Assembly: GCA_963665155.2 (NCBI GenBank)
Contig: OY761986.2
Span: 620,001-684,000 of the forward strand
Direction: 5' to 3'
DNA from: UBA1141 sp963665155
GTDB lineage: Bacteria; Chloroflexota; Dehalococcoidia; Lucifugimonadales; UBA3495
DNA length: 64,000 nucleotides
The stretch's first letter is position 1. Every line of letters begins with the position of its first letter. The notes beneath the pieces are model-generated. The model was not told where the DNA came from. It ran no database searches and saw only the letters and a program-made list of their open reading frames with translations. Positions 17,703 to 26,985 of this stretch are shown here, piece by piece. The position numbers and the translations under genes were made by a program.

Positions 17703-18914
17703 ATGGCTAGCGCAAAATACGACATCATTACAGTAGGCGGTGGACTGGGTGGTGCAGCTCTCGCGAAGGGGATGGCCGAGAACGGCGCTAATGTTCTAGT
17801 CTTGGAATCGGAGACTAAGTTCAGGGACCGCGTTCGGGGTGAGCTATTAGTGTCCTGGGGAGTTGCCGAGGCCAAGGAGCTTGGCATCTATGAGTCCATG
17901 AAGGCGGCTGGCGGTCGTGTAGTCGAATGGGATGAGCAAACTACAAATGGCGGCGCAGCAGTGCGTAGGCACCTCCCATCAACCACAGGGCCGATGACAC
18001 CCCGCCTCAACTTTTATCACCCCACCATGCAGGAATCCGTTCTCGAAGCTGCAGCTAATGCAGGCGCAGAGGTTCTCCGGGGAGCAAGGGTCCGTGAATT
18101 CGTGGCGGGCGACTCTCCTAAGGTGATTGTAGAAGTGGACGGGCGCGCGCAAGAGTTCCCAACCCGGCTGGTGGTCGGCGCCGATGGAAGGTCTTCCCAG
18201 ACCCGAAAATGGGGAGGGTTCCAAGTTCTGAGGAACCCAGATCAGACCCATATTGCCGGGGTACTACTCGACAATATGAGCGCACCTGACAACACCTCCC
18301 ATGTTTTTCGCGTTTTCGACAAGTGCCTCACCGCACTACTCTTTCCTCAAGGCAACGGTAGGGTACGGGCTTATTTGTGCTATCCGGCAACCTCTGAATA
18401 TAGGCTCACCGGACAAGTGGAGTTGCCGCGGTTTATCGAATTGTCAGTATTGGCGGGCGCGGCTCCCGAGTTTTACGCCGATGTACAACCCGTTGGTCCC
18501 CTTGCTTCGTTTAATTCAGCATCCAGCTGGGTAGAACACCCATATCAAAAAAATATTGCGCTGATCGGGGATGCGGCCGCAAGCACTGACCCCATGTGGG
18601 GTCAAGGAATGGCTTTGGCCGCCCGGGATGCGCGGGTTCTGCGGGACAAATTACTTAGCCATGAAGATTGGGACGAGGCGGGACACGCCTATGCGTACAC
18701 ACACGATGAGTATTTCAAAGTTTCCAACACAGTGGAATCCTGGCTGGAGAAATTATTGGTGCAAACCGGACCGGATGCCGATGCGCGCCGGGCCAAAGCC
18801 TTGCCCCTTTGGAGTGAAGATCCCAGTCGACACCCGGACACGACTAGCAGCGGACCTGACCACTCCATCGATGAGTCGGTGCGAATGCGGTTTTTCGGTG
18901 AAGACCAATCCTAA
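17703..18914 (+). CDS. FAD-dependent monooxygenase (PHBH-type fold)
   Basis: 403 residues. The dinucleotide motif 'GGGLGGAALAKGMAENGANVLVLE' covers about 9-32. The FAD motif 'GDAAASTDPMWGQGMALAARDA' lies at about 291-312, and 'VVGADGRSSQTRKW' near 158-171 is the conserved DG motif. These place it in the aromatic-hydroxylase flavoprotein group. AAGGAG precedes the ATG. It follows the Fe-alcohol dehydrogenase at 30 bp, suggesting a two-gene operon. The substrate is unknown; hydroxylation of an aromatic or polyketide-like compound with NAD(P)H and O2 is the family norm. Confidence 0.85.
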   Translation: MASAKYDIITVGGGLGGAALAKGMAENGANVLVLESETKFRDRVRGELLVSWGVAEAKELGIYESMKAAGGRVVEWDEQTTNGGAAVRRHLPSTTGPMTPRLNFYHPTMQESVLEAAANAGAEVLRGARVREFVAGDSPKVIVEVDGRAQEFPTRLVVGADGRSSQTRKWGGFQVLRNPDQTHIAGVLLDNMSAPDNTSHVFRVFDKCLTALLFPQGNGRVRAYLCYPATSEYRLTGQVELPRFIELSVLAGAAPEFYADVQPVGPLASFNSASSWVEHPYQKNIALIGDAAASTDPMWGQGMALAARDARVLRDKLLSHEDWDEAGHAYAYTHDEYFKVSNTVESWLEKLLVQTGPDADARRAKALPLWSEDPSRHPDTTSSGPDHSIDESVRMRFFGEDQS

Positions 18915-19004
18915 CTGGTGGAGTTGACGCTGCTATGCGGCTTGGCTAATATGCCACTTGCCGCCGCACGCTTAACAGCCGCTTCTGGATAAGAGGAATC
19001 CTCA

Positions 19005-19490
19005 ATGACCCAATCGATTACGGTCACCGCAAACGGCGTCAGCCATACCCACGAGTTAGAGCCGCGGCTTCTTCTGGTGCATTTTCTGCGAGACGTGCTG
19101 GGACTGACCGGCACCCACATCGGCTGCGATACCAGCCAATGCGGCGCATGCACGGTGATGGTGGACGGGCTGGCGGTAAAGTCCTGTACGCTGCTGGCGG
19201 TCCAAGCCGACGGGGCTCAAATCAATACCATCGAGGGATTGGCCAGCGATGGAGAACTGCACCCATTGCAACAAGCGTTCTGGGAAGAGCATGGCCTGCA
19301 ATGCGGTTTCTGCACTCCGGGAATGATAATGACCTTGCTGCAAGCCTTGGAAAGAAACCCGGACCCAACGGAGCAGGAAATCCGGAATAGTATTTCCGGT
19401 GATTTGTGCCGCTGCACCGGATATCACAACATCGTTAAGGCCGCCCAAAACGCTGCTAAGAAACTTCAGGGGCAGGGGGTTAAGTCCTAA
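19005..19490 (+). CDS. [2Fe-2S] subunit of a xanthine/CO dehydrogenase-type hydroxylase (CoxS-like)
   Basis: 161 residues with the two [2Fe-2S] clusters of this family. The plant-ferredoxin type has Cys41, Cys46, Cys49 and Cys61 ('GCDTSQCGACTV'). The four-helix domain has Cys100, Cys103, Cys135 and Cys137 ('CGFCTPGM', 'CRCTGYHN'). It passes electrons from the molybdenum subunit to the FAD subunit. GAGGAA precedes the ATG. The FAD subunit follows, but no molybdenum subunit is adjacent; a CoxL-like gene starts only at 63.5 kb. Confidence 0.93.
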   Translation: MTQSITVTANGVSHTHELEPRLLLVHFLRDVLGLTGTHIGCDTSQCGACTVMVDGLAVKSCTLLAVQADGAQINTIEGLASDGELHPLQQAFWEEHGLQCGFCTPGMIMTLLQALERNPDPTEQEIRNSISGDLCRCTGYHNIVKAAQNAAKKLQGQGVKS

Positions 19491-19542
19491 TTGACGGCAT
19501 CCAACATTCGCCCCGAGCTTTGGACAGGGTCCGGTCGCAAAA

Positions 19543-19700
19543 GAATGGTTCGACAGGCTCACCATGAGCGGCGAGTTATTCTTACATATCGGGCCTAGGA
19601 CTGATCTAGCATAATACCCAATTTACCATCTCCTCACACTGAGCTTGTCGAAGGACCTTCCCGCGTAGGGATGGTTCGACGTGTTCATCAAGAACAACGC
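19543..19700. repeat. Dispersed inverted-repeat (REP-like) sequence
   Basis: Contains GGTTCGACAGGCTCACCATG at 19548-19567, and after about 70 bp ACACTGAGCTTGTCGAAGGA and a third GGTTCGAC at 19673. The first two are partly inverted relative to each other. Sequences of this 'TTCGACAAGCTCAGTGTGAG' kind are widely dispersed in Chloroflexota and other environmental genomes. It fills the gap between the S and M subunit genes. Confidence 0.6.
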
Positions 19701-19768
19701 AAATGCCCAAGGGTAATGGTGATAATGGGAAACTCGATCCGACCCGTGTTTATAAGTGGGATTTCAAA

Positions 19769-20638
19769 ATGATACCTGCGGCATTTGAGTACCATGTCCC
19801 TGCGACCATTCGCCAGGCATTGGCCATTCTCCGGCGGCATCCGGGGGATTCCAAGTTGATGGCTGGTGGCCATAGTTTGCTGCCCTTGATTAAGCTTAGG
19901 CTGACTCAGCCGGGGCATTTGGTTGACCTTCGGCGGGTGGCTGGTATGAATTCCCTCGAAGAGCGAGACGGTGGCTTGGCCATTGGCGCAATGGTCACTT
20001 ACTACATGCTGGAGTCATCCCCGTTGGTGCAACAACAGGCCCCGTTGTTGGCCGAGACGTCCGCTATGGTGGCCGACCTACAGGTGCGAAACAAAGGAAC
20101 TTTCGGTGGAACCTTAGCCCATGCCGACCCTGCCGCCGACCTGACCGCAGTGGCATTGGTCCTGGAAGCCAGGATTCGCACCACCGGAACAGGGCGGGCG
20201 AGGACCATTGCCGCTAACCGGTTTTTCGTCGACGTTTTCACCACACAATTGCAGGAGGCAGAGCTTATCACCGAAATATTCGTGCCCAGCCAGCCTCCGC
20301 GCACGGGAAGTTCCTACCAGAAGTTCGCAAACAAAGCGTCCCACTTCGCCATCGTGGGCGTCGCCGCATCGGTTACGCTGGATGCTGATGGCATTTGTCG
20401 GAAAGTGCGCGTCGGGGTCACCGGAGCAGGGCCCGTCCCGGTCCGGGCCAGGGCTTCGGAACGCTACCTGACGGGTAAGGAACCCTCGGAGCGGAACCTG
20501 GCCGGGGCGGCCCAGCGGGCCTCTCAAGGGATTGAATGTCTGGAAGACCTGCACGGGTCGGCCGAGTACCGGGAGCACCTGACTAGAGTGTTGGCCGGAC
20601 GTGCGCTGGAGCGGGCGGTTATCCGGGCTCAAGCTTAA
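19769..20638 (+). CDS. FAD-binding subunit of a xanthine/CO dehydrogenase-type hydroxylase (CoxM-like)
   Basis: The protein is about 289 residues from the internal ATG at 19769. I prefer this to 19703 because family members begin 'MIPAAFEYHxP' and the extra 22 residues are low in homology signal. FAD-binding motifs are 'MAGGHSLLPLIKLRL' and 'RNKGTFGGTLAHADPAADL'; 'SHFAIVGVAASVTLD' belongs to the C-terminal CO_deh_flav_C domain. It transfers electrons from the iron-sulfur subunit to NAD or quinone. It pairs with the CoxS-like gene upstream. The downstream convergent acyl-CoA synthetase is separated by a hairpin. Confidence 0.9.
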   Translation: MIPAAFEYHVPATIRQALAILRRHPGDSKLMAGGHSLLPLIKLRLTQPGHLVDLRRVAGMNSLEERDGGLAIGAMVTYYMLESSPLVQQQAPLLAETSAMVADLQVRNKGTFGGTLAHADPAADLTAVALVLEARIRTTGTGRARTIAANRFFVDVFTTQLQEAELITEIFVPSQPPRTGSSYQKFANKASHFAIVGVAASVTLDADGICRKVRVGVTGAGPVPVRARASERYLTGKEPSERNLAGAAQRASQGIECLEDLHGSAEYREHLTRVLAGRALERAVIRAQA

Positions 20639-20645
20639 TCCAGCC

Positions 20646-20669
20646 CAGGTTGGGTAGAAACCCAACCTG
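20646..20669. terminator. Hairpin between convergent genes
   Basis: CAGGTTGGGT and ACCCAACCTG form a perfect 10-bp stem with an AGAA loop, just after the CoxM-like stop codon and 78 bp before the end of the convergent acyl-CoA synthetase gene. There is no T tract, so intrinsic termination is plausible but not certain. Confidence 0.55.
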
Positions 20670-20746
20670 CTTAGCTCGAGGTTTTACGTTTATCAACGAG
20701 CCACGCCGCAAAGGCGACACCGTGGCGATGGAAACGGGACAAGGCT

Positions 20747-22384
20747 CTATTTAGGCTCCAGTCCCAAGGCTGCTTCCGCTTGCTCTTTTAACTTGAATTT
20801 CTGGACTTTGCCGCTGGGGGTCATGGGGTATTCAGTCATAAAGAGCACGTGCTTGGGAAGCTTGAAGCTGGCAAGTTTGCCCCGGCAAAATCCGATTAAT
20901 TCTTCGGCCGAGGTATCGTGACCTTCCTGTAAGATGACGCAAGCGCATGCCACCTCGGTGAGTGCGGAGTCTGCTACCCCGACGATTTGCACCGAGTTCA
21001 CCCCTTCATGCCCCAGCAAGAACGCTTCCACCTCCACCGGGTCCACGTTTTCGCCGCCCACCTTCAATAGTTCTTTATAGCGGCCAAGAAATCGCATGAA
21101 ACCGTCTTCCCGAATCGTCGCCACGTCGCCGGTGTGCAACCATCCCTGCGGGTCTAAGGCCTTGGCGGTTTCTTCAGGCTTCTTGTAGTAACCCTGCATC
21201 ATGGCGTATGTGCGAACGCAAAGCTCCCCCATCTGATTGGGGGCCAAAGTTTCTCCCGATTCAGGGTCAATGACCTTGCACTCGTAACCCGACAGTGGAT
21301 GTCCCGATCCCAAACACCGGTCATCTTCCGGAGAGTCCAAGAATGACATGGTCCCGCACACGCCCAGTTCGGTCATCCCCCAGCCGGTAATGGTGGGACA
21401 AAGAAGGCGCTGGGTTTGGCGGGCCACCGCCTCGCTGCTGGCCATTCCAACCGCCAGGATACCGGTGCGGAGGCTGCTGAGATCGGTGGTTTCGCGGTCC
21501 GGATGTGTCGTTAGCCCATGAAAGTGGGTATCGAATCCGCTGAGGACCGTGGCCCGTTCCTGTTCAATCAGCCTCAAGGATTCCGCTGGATCGAAAAGGG
21601 TGGTAAGGACCATACGTGCCCCCGAAATCATGCTCATTAATGGCCCTTCGTAGAGGCCAAACGCATGGAACAAGGGCAGGTACATGAGAATAACGTCCTC
21701 AGAAGTCATGCGCATCCTGACGGCTTGATCGCGCACGTTTTGTTGAATAACGTGGCTTTGCACCACCCCCTTGGGGAAGCCGGTGGTTCCGGAGGTGTAC
21801 ATGACCAAGACTGGCGCGCCAGGCTCGACAGCGATTTGGCGCTGGTTCAATTCATTGGATGACGAGTCACCCAATGCCGATAGCACATCGTCCCAAGCCG
21901 TCACACCATGATGCCTTGGTTCACCCAACACTACGACCCTTTTGAGTAGGGGAAACACTTCCGTATCTAGATCGTTGCGGTCGTCGGCTTCCAATTCAGG
22001 ACAAAGCTCCCTGACCATTCCGAGGTAGTCCACGGGACCGGACCGGTCAACTGTTATCAACGTAGTCGAGTCGGACTGTCGCACCACATATTCCAAGTCG
22101 GAAGTGCGGAATCGGGTGTTGATTGCTACTAGCACGGCACCGATTTTGGCCACGGCGAACATAATGTGAATCCACTCCGGGCGGTTGGGCATCCACAAGG
22201 CCACCTTGTCGCCGGGTTGTACGCCAAGTTCAATTAAGCCTCTGGCCGCCCGGTCCACATCCTCTTTAAGCTCGGCGAACGACCAATGGCGGCCCTCGTA
22301 ACATAAACCTTCATTGGCGCCAAAACGCAGGGCGGCGCTGTCGACAAGGACACCGAAGGTCGTCTGCTCTTGCTGGACGGTCAT
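20747..22384 (-). CDS. AMP-dependent acyl-CoA synthetase/ligase
   Basis: 545 residues, usual length. Motif A3 'VMYTSGTTGFPKGVVQSH' lies at about 194-211 and A5 'TITGWGMTELGVCGTM' near 330. A7/A8 'GWLHTGDVATIREDGFMRFL' lies near 415 with 'YKELLKVGGENVDPVEVE', and A10 'PMTPSGKVQKFKL' holds the catalytic Lys. AGGAGAG precedes the ATG. It activates a carboxylic acid to its CoA thioester through an acyl-adenylate. The motif pattern suits medium-chain or aromatic acids (FadD/CaiC-like); the substrate cannot be read. Confidence 0.92.
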   Translation of the reverse strand: MTVQQEQTTFGVLVDSAALRFGANEGLCYEGRHWSFAELKEDVDRAARGLIELGVQPGDKVALWMPNRPEWIHIMFAVAKIGAVLVAINTRFRTSDLEYVVRQSDSTTLITVDRSGPVDYLGMVRELCPELEADDRNDLDTEVFPLLKRVVVLGEPRHHGVTAWDDVLSALGDSSSNELNQRQIAVEPGAPVLVMYTSGTTGFPKGVVQSHVIQQNVRDQAVRMRMTSEDVILMYLPLFHAFGLYEGPLMSMISGARMVLTTLFDPAESLRLIEQERATVLSGFDTHFHGLTTHPDRETTDLSSLRTGILAVGMASSEAVARQTQRLLCPTITGWGMTELGVCGTMSFLDSPEDDRCLGSGHPLSGYECKVIDPESGETLAPNQMGELCVRTYAMMQGYYKKPEETAKALDPQGWLHTGDVATIREDGFMRFLGRYKELLKVGGENVDPVEVEAFLLGHEGVNSVQIVGVADSALTEVACACVILQEGHDTSAEELIGFCRGKLASFKLPKHVLFMTEYPMTPSGKVQKFKLKEQAEAALGLEPK

Positions 22385-22531
22385 GCTCTCTCCTGGGTTA
22401 TTTTCACCTTGAAGTACGCGGATTTTAGATTTTGGTCAATTGTGCGCTCTCTGCCATCTAGTCAGGCCCCCGCTGGCCGGGATGCAGGGCCGATGTAGCC
22501 AGGCTTTGAAACGGCCGCTGTCATGGAACGA

Positions 22532-23293
22532 CTAAGAGGTTTCCTCCCTAATTCGCTTGGCGGAATCACGGAGTGCGTTTAGGACGATGGTAGGCGGTGG
22601 CGGTGCCACAGACGTGTAACTGACGCCCATTTTGCGCAACTCCGCAGGCGTGAAGTACAGGGCCGAGTGATACACCGGAATATACACCTTGGCCTTGCCT
22701 ACTTTGTTTACCTGTCCCGCAAATCCTTCAAAACTTTCCCGCAGCCTTGGGTCTGTGGGGTCACTGATGCCCAATGCCGCCGAAATATCTGTCGGCCCCA
22801 GTGAAATAACGTCGATGCCGTCCAGCCCGGCAATTTCCTCAATCTCATTGAGACCTTTCATGTCCTCGGTCATAGCAATCAGCAAAATCTCTTCGTTGGA
22901 AGAGCGCTGGTGTTCCGGCCAGGGAACTGACCCGAAACCGGCAGCCCGGGTTGTCCCCGCTGCGCCCCGCTCGCCCAATGGCGGGTAGCGAACTGCGTTT
23001 ACCGCCTGTTTCGCACCTTCCAGACCAGCCACGTGGGGCACCTGAATGCCTTGGGCACCCATGTCCAGCAGCCGCAATATCAGCTTGGAATCGTTGTCGG
23101 GCACGCGGACGATGGATGTTATGCCACTGAGGTCGGCGACCCGGATCATCTCTCCCATAAGTTGCAAGTCGAAGCCCGTATGCTCCATGTCTATGAAGGC
23201 CCCGTCAAACCCGGCCAAGGCGATGATCTCAACCACCGCAGGGTCAGCGAATCCCACATGGCTTACGATGGCCAGACCGCCCTCTCGCATCAC
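22532..23293 (-). CDS. HpcH/HpaI family aldolase
   Basis: About 253 residues, class II (metal-dependent) pyruvate aldolase fold. Hallmarks are 'FDGAFIDMEHTGFD' near 30-43, 'GAQGIQVPHVAGLEGAKQAV' with the metal-binding surroundings, 'RYPPLGERG' and 'GLDGIDVISLGPTDISAALG'. It would cleave a 2-keto-4-hydroxy acid to pyruvate and an aldehyde or semialdehyde. The start is uncertain: GTG at 23293 or ATG at 23290, neither with a clear binding site. The in-frame upstream stretch 'KTELN' resembles the family N-terminus, so a non-standard start or leaderless transcript is possible. Confidence 0.85.
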   Translation of the reverse strand: MMREGGLAIVSHVGFADPAVVEIIALAGFDGAFIDMEHTGFDLQLMGEMIRVADLSGITSIVRVPDNDSKLILRLLDMGAQGIQVPHVAGLEGAKQAVNAVRYPPLGERGAAGTTRAAGFGSVPWPEHQRSSNEEILLIAMTEDMKGLNEIEEIAGLDGIDVISLGPTDISAALGISDPTDPRLRESFEGFAGQVNKVGKAKVYIPVYHSALYFTPAELRKMGVSYTSVAPPPPTIVLNALRDSAKRIREETS

Positions 23294-23662
23294 ACGTTTA
23301 ACTCGGTTTTATCGCATCGAATATTCCCTCGATCAGAAAATTATTCACCACCGTCCAATGGCGGTAAGGGTTGGCCGTCAACTTATATAGCCGGTGATTG
23401 GAACCGAGTGTAGTAACGGAAAATGCGGCTGTCAAATTTCCAAGATGATTCGGGGCGTAACAGTAACCGATTCGTCATTCCGATGGGATTGGTGGACTGC
23501 CCAACGTCTCTGCTATATACGAATCCCGTAAGGGGTCTGGAGCCTTGCGTAGGTGGATGTGACCCTTCTGTCGCGAATGGTCGATTCGGCGAAGGTCGTT
23601 GGAGACGCAGGTGTGGAACTGGCTGGAATTAATGCCAGGGAGTTGGAGTAGGTACCGCCTTG
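23294..23662. other. Intergenic region, no gene seen
   Basis: About 370 bp between the aldolase start and the MOSC gene stop. A plus-strand ORF at 23423-23632 has no recognisable content. No hairpin or repeat stands out. Confidence 0.3.
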
Positions 23663-24499
23663 TTAGCTTGCGATGGGGGTTAGAACTTGGCCGCCCACCG
23701 AAACAACGCCGGGACGTACCACCACCCCGTAGACGCCAAAGTATGGCGCGCGAGTGTTGGGCCTGTAGCTCAGGATGAGACGCAATGTGTCGATGTCCCT
23801 TTCTCCGGTATCAGGGTCTAGGGTAGTAATGACGCACCTGGGATCACGCGCGATCACTTGTATCACTAGGTCTGGGCCCAAGCGGATAACTTCGCCAATC
23901 CAATCGTCTTCCTGGTGGGGTTCGCAGCCGCCCAGCAGAAAATTGGGCCGGAACCTCCTACTGTCAAAGGTGTAGGAACCGCCGCTCTGCTTCCCTAAGA
24001 AATCTAGGGAAGCCTGGGATATCAACGACACCGGGTATTCATCGTAGCACTGTCCCGGAAAGTCGGTCTGAACGAGACCAACGGGCTGGCCGCAGTAATC
24101 CGATAGAGCTTGGGACCAATCACCTTCAACCAAGCGGCCTGGCACCTGACGCCCCCACATCGTGCTCACCACCGGTTCACCAAGCTTAACTACACCGGTG
24201 ATATTGGGTCCGTCTTGGGCCTCGACGCCTGGTTCAGCGTCATCGGTGGAAATTCCAGTTGGACCTCCAACGGGTAATCGGGGGAACCTCAACGTCAGTT
24301 CTTCCGATTCTGGACCGTAAGCGGCCTGGATTTTGACCAAAGTTCCTATCTGACGCTGAGTAAGCACCTTGCCATCTACATCGATCAAATAGAATCGCCG
24401 GTCTTCAACGATACCGCTTGCCATGACGTGAACGGCATCGGATTCTATTAAGCCCAAGGATTTAACAGGTGATATATGGATGTTATCGACAGTTATCAT
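23663..24499 (-). CDS. MOSC domain protein
   Basis: 278 residues with an N-terminal MOSC_N beta-barrel (1-90; 'ISPVKSLGLIESDAVHV' and 'DRRFYLIDVDGKVLTQRQ') and a C-terminal MOSC domain. The conserved Cys lies in 'DPRCVITTLDPDTGERD' near residue 222. The phrase 'SRRFRPNFLLGG' before it is also typical. MOSC proteins bind molybdenum cofactor or sulfur carried on the Cys, as in the C-terminal domain of Moco sulfurase and in mARC/YcbX. A role with the nearby Mo-hydroxylase subunits is possible but unproven. Confidence 0.88.
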   Translation of the reverse strand: MITVDNIHISPVKSLGLIESDAVHVMASGIVEDRRFYLIDVDGKVLTQRQIGTLVKIQAAYGPESEELTLRFPRLPVGGPTGISTDDAEPGVEAQDGPNITGVVKLGEPVVSTMWGRQVPGRLVEGDWSQALSDYCGQPVGLVQTDFPGQCYDEYPVSLISQASLDFLGKQSGGSYTFDSRRFRPNFLLGGCEPHQEDDWIGEVIRLGPDLVIQVIARDPRCVITTLDPDTGERDIDTLRLILSYRPNTRAPYFGVYGVVVRPGVVSVGGQVLTPIAS

Positions 24500-24552
24500 G
24501 GCGTTTCAAATGATTTGCCAGGTTATCTCCGGATGTCCTTTAAGATTTCCGT

Positions 24553-24597
24553 GCTGGTTCAGTTTCTGCCGGTTCAATTGCTGCCAGTTTAGTTGCC
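24553..24597. repeat. Three degenerate 15-bp direct repeats
   Basis: GCTGGTTCAGTTTCT, GCCGGTTCAATTGCT and GCCAGTTTAGTTGCC follow each other without gap in the intergenic region between the MOSC and HtrA genes. They are degenerate and so perhaps old. Confidence 0.6.
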
Positions 24598-24665
24598 TTG
24601 GATTCAACCGAAATCCTGGGTATCGATTGCAAAACATGCTGGGGTAGGTAACCCAACGTAAACGG

Positions 24666-26030
24666 TTATTGAACCGGGTTCGGTCTTTTTCTGAGAGTGA
24701 TATCCAGATCTATCCGGCCTTCGCCGCTCCGGATGACCTCCATAACCACGTCGTCACCAGGAATAGTATTACTCACCAAATAAGCGATCAGATCACCCAT
24801 TTGGTCGATTTCCTTCCCATCGATTGCAACGATCACATCGCCGCCGGACGGAAACTCGATGCCGTCGATGGTGAATGTTTCCTCGCTGCCCAGCAATCCG
24901 CCTTTTTCTGCAGGGCTGTCACCGCTCACCTGGATAACCAGCGCGCCACTGGTGTCACGGGCCAGACCCATGTTTTCCGCAATCTCGGGTCGCAAGCTGG
25001 TCCCGGTGATGCCCAGCCATGAATAATCGTAGTGACCGTCTTCAATCAATGCTGGGATAACCCGCTTGGCTATATTAACCGGCACGGAAAAGCCCACTCC
25101 GGAACTGACCCCGCTGCGGCTAATAATCTGGGTATTGACGCCAATAACCCGGCCAGTCCGGTCCAACAATGGGCCACCGGAGTTGCCAGGGTTTATCGGG
25201 GCATCCGTTTGGATCACTTCCGGAATTGAAAATACGCTATTGGAGCTGCTGATTGTTCGTCCCAATGCGCTAACTATGCCCGATGTCATAGTGAATTGCT
25301 GACCGAATGGGTTTCCAATCGCCACAGCCGTCTGTCCTACTTGTAATGAATTACTATCTCCGAGTAAAATGGGGCGGGAATCTTCTTTGACTTCCTCCAG
25401 TTCAAGTACCGCCAAGTCCGAGTCCGGGTCCGTTCCGATTACCTTGGCTTCAATCTCAACCCGATCGAAAAACGTCACCGTGACTCTTTCCGCACCTTGA
25501 ATCACATGATTGTTGGTTACAATGTGGCCATCGTCGTCCCACACAAATCCAGAGCCCTCACCCTGTTGGAAGAAGTCCCGAGGGTCTTGAGGTAGGGGCA
25601 AACCGGGAATGGAAGGAGAAGCCGAGCCGGTATCCAACCGAGAGCTAACCCGGATGTGGACCACTGATGGCAGCAGGTCTCTGTATATTTTAATCATGAC
25701 CTGCTCTTGGGCCGCGACAATGGCGTTGGCGTCGATAGTGGGAGGCACCAGAGTCTCCGGTGCAAGCGGCGCCGCCGAAGCTGAATTGCTTGATGAGACT
25801 TTGACTTCCGAAGCCTTCGCTTCTCCCTGGGGCTCAGCGGGCGGGTCGGTCCGAGACTCGGTCTGGCTGGTCTGTACACTAGCCGAGCCTGTGGTTACCG
25901 GCTGGGCGGTAGCCAGGGTTTCAGTCGGGTCAGAACCACCGCAGGCAGCAACCACAAACGTTAAGACAATGGCTGCTACTGCCAGCAAACCCGCTCTGGA
26001 TTGGAACTCTTTTATTTTGGTTGAGAACAT
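24666..26030 (-). CDS. HtrA/DegP-type serine protease, lipoprotein
   Basis: S1C peptidase with a C-terminal PDZ domain. I take the start at the internal ATG (26030), which gives a clean lipoprotein signal 'MFSTKIKEFQSRAGLLAVAA' ending in 'VVAAC'. An ATG at 26081 would add 17 residues. Counting from the longer form, the triad is His192 ('VTNNHVIQGA'), Asp222 ('DPDSDLAVLEL') and Ser301 ('NPGNSGGPLLD'). PDZ occupies about 360-460 ('LLGSEETFTIDGIEFPSGGD'). A long Ser/Thr/Pro-rich linker (50-120) follows the lipid anchor. It degrades or refolds damaged proteins outside the cytoplasmic membrane. Confidence 0.92.
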   Translation of the reverse strand: MFSTKIKEFQSRAGLLAVAAIVLTFVVAACGGSDPTETLATAQPVTTGSASVQTSQTESRTDPPAEPQGEAKASEVKVSSSNSASAAPLAPETLVPPTIDANAIVAAQEQVMIKIYRDLLPSVVHIRVSSRLDTGSASPSIPGLPLPQDPRDFFQQGEGSGFVWDDDGHIVTNNHVIQGAERVTVTFFDRVEIEAKVIGTDPDSDLAVLELEEVKEDSRPILLGDSNSLQVGQTAVAIGNPFGQQFTMTSGIVSALGRTISSSNSVFSIPEVIQTDAPINPGNSGGPLLDRTGRVIGVNTQIISRSGVSSGVGFSVPVNIAKRVIPALIEDGHYDYSWLGITGTSLRPEIAENMGLARDTSGALVIQVSGDSPAEKGGLLGSEETFTIDGIEFPSGGDVIVAIDGKEIDQMGDLIAYLVSNTIPGDDVVMEVIRSGEGRIDLDITLRKRPNPVQ

Positions 26031-26167
26031 TCTTACAAACTCACGAGCCGTTATGAATAAATACGGCAATAGCATAGCCAACGGATTTCACAGGTTCGCG
26101 GCCGTCGATTCTAGGCTGGCCCAAGACCAGTAATTCAGGTGCTCACAATTACGCCGGGCTGTGCTAT

Positions 26168-26893
26168 CTAGGGACTCTGTTTTTTACCTGTTTTCTCCTC
26201 AAATAGCTTCCATGTCCGTTCGTTAAAGGGATAATACTTACCCGGAGAACACTGTTCTTCGATCAACTGGGTCTTGATCACCTCTTCGACTTCTTCCCGC
26301 TCCCGGGCAATCTGGATAACCTCGTCCACCATGGTTTGGGGCACCACGACAACACCGTCGTCGTCGCCAACCACGGCGTCTCCAGGGCGCACCAACACTT
26401 TGCCGCACTGAACCGCGTCGTTGACTTGCCAGGGCCAGAACTCGGCAGGCCCTTGCTTGGCCGTGGTGGCGGCAGAGTAGACCGGAAACCCGTACTGTTT
26501 CAACGATATGCTGTCCCGCACAGCCCCGTCGGTCACCAATCCGCCCACGTTACGCTGCCACAGCCGCAAGAACTTGATGTCGCCGCCAATTGAGCTGTAC
26601 TCCCAGCCCATGGCGTCAATCACGAGGACTTCCCCCGGCCCGCACAACTCGAAGGCCATATATTCCGCCGATTGCTCGCCTTTGGGTTTGTCTTGGGCCA
26701 AGTCGGGACGATGAGGCACGAAGCGGAGGGTGACAGCTCTCCCGGCCATTTTCTGGCCCAACTGAAGAGGTTTCGCTCCATGAATAAAACTCATCGGCCA
26801 GCCTTTTACCCACAGTGCGTCAATCAATGTTTGAGTAGGGATGTGGCGAAGCTTCTCTAGGGTTTCTTCCGAGATGGGAGGTAATTCATTCAT
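26168..26893 (-). CDS. RraA-like protein (HMG/CHA aldolase family)
   Basis: 241 residues. The core 'RNVGGLVTDGAVRDSISLKQYGFPVYSA' (about 113-141) and 'VRPGDAVVGDDDGVVVVPQTMV' are the hallmarks of the RraA/4-hydroxy-4-methyl-2-oxoglutarate aldolase fold. The Arg-Asp pair in 'AVRDS' is the catalytic site of the aldolases of this family. It could cleave a 4-hydroxy-2-oxo acid or decarboxylate oxaloacetate; the name demethylmenaquinone methyltransferase often given to it is a misannotation. The intact IS1182 is about 90 bp upstream of its start. Confidence 0.88.
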   Translation of the reverse strand: MNELPPISEETLEKLRHIPTQTLIDALWVKGWPMSFIHGAKPLQLGQKMAGRAVTLRFVPHRPDLAQDKPKGEQSAEYMAFELCGPGEVLVIDAMGWEYSSIGGDIKFLRLWQRNVGGLVTDGAVRDSISLKQYGFPVYSAATTAKQGPAEFWPWQVNDAVQCGKVLVRPGDAVVGDDDGVVVVPQTMVDEVIQIAREREEVEEVIKTQLIEEQCSPGKYYPFNERTWKLFEEKTGKKQSP

Positions 26894-26985
26894 GCGTTTC
26901 CCATGTGAATAATTGCGATAAATAACCGCAGCGGAATTTGCTTAACTCTAAAATATTATATTTGCCTGGACGGTCCAGTACAAGC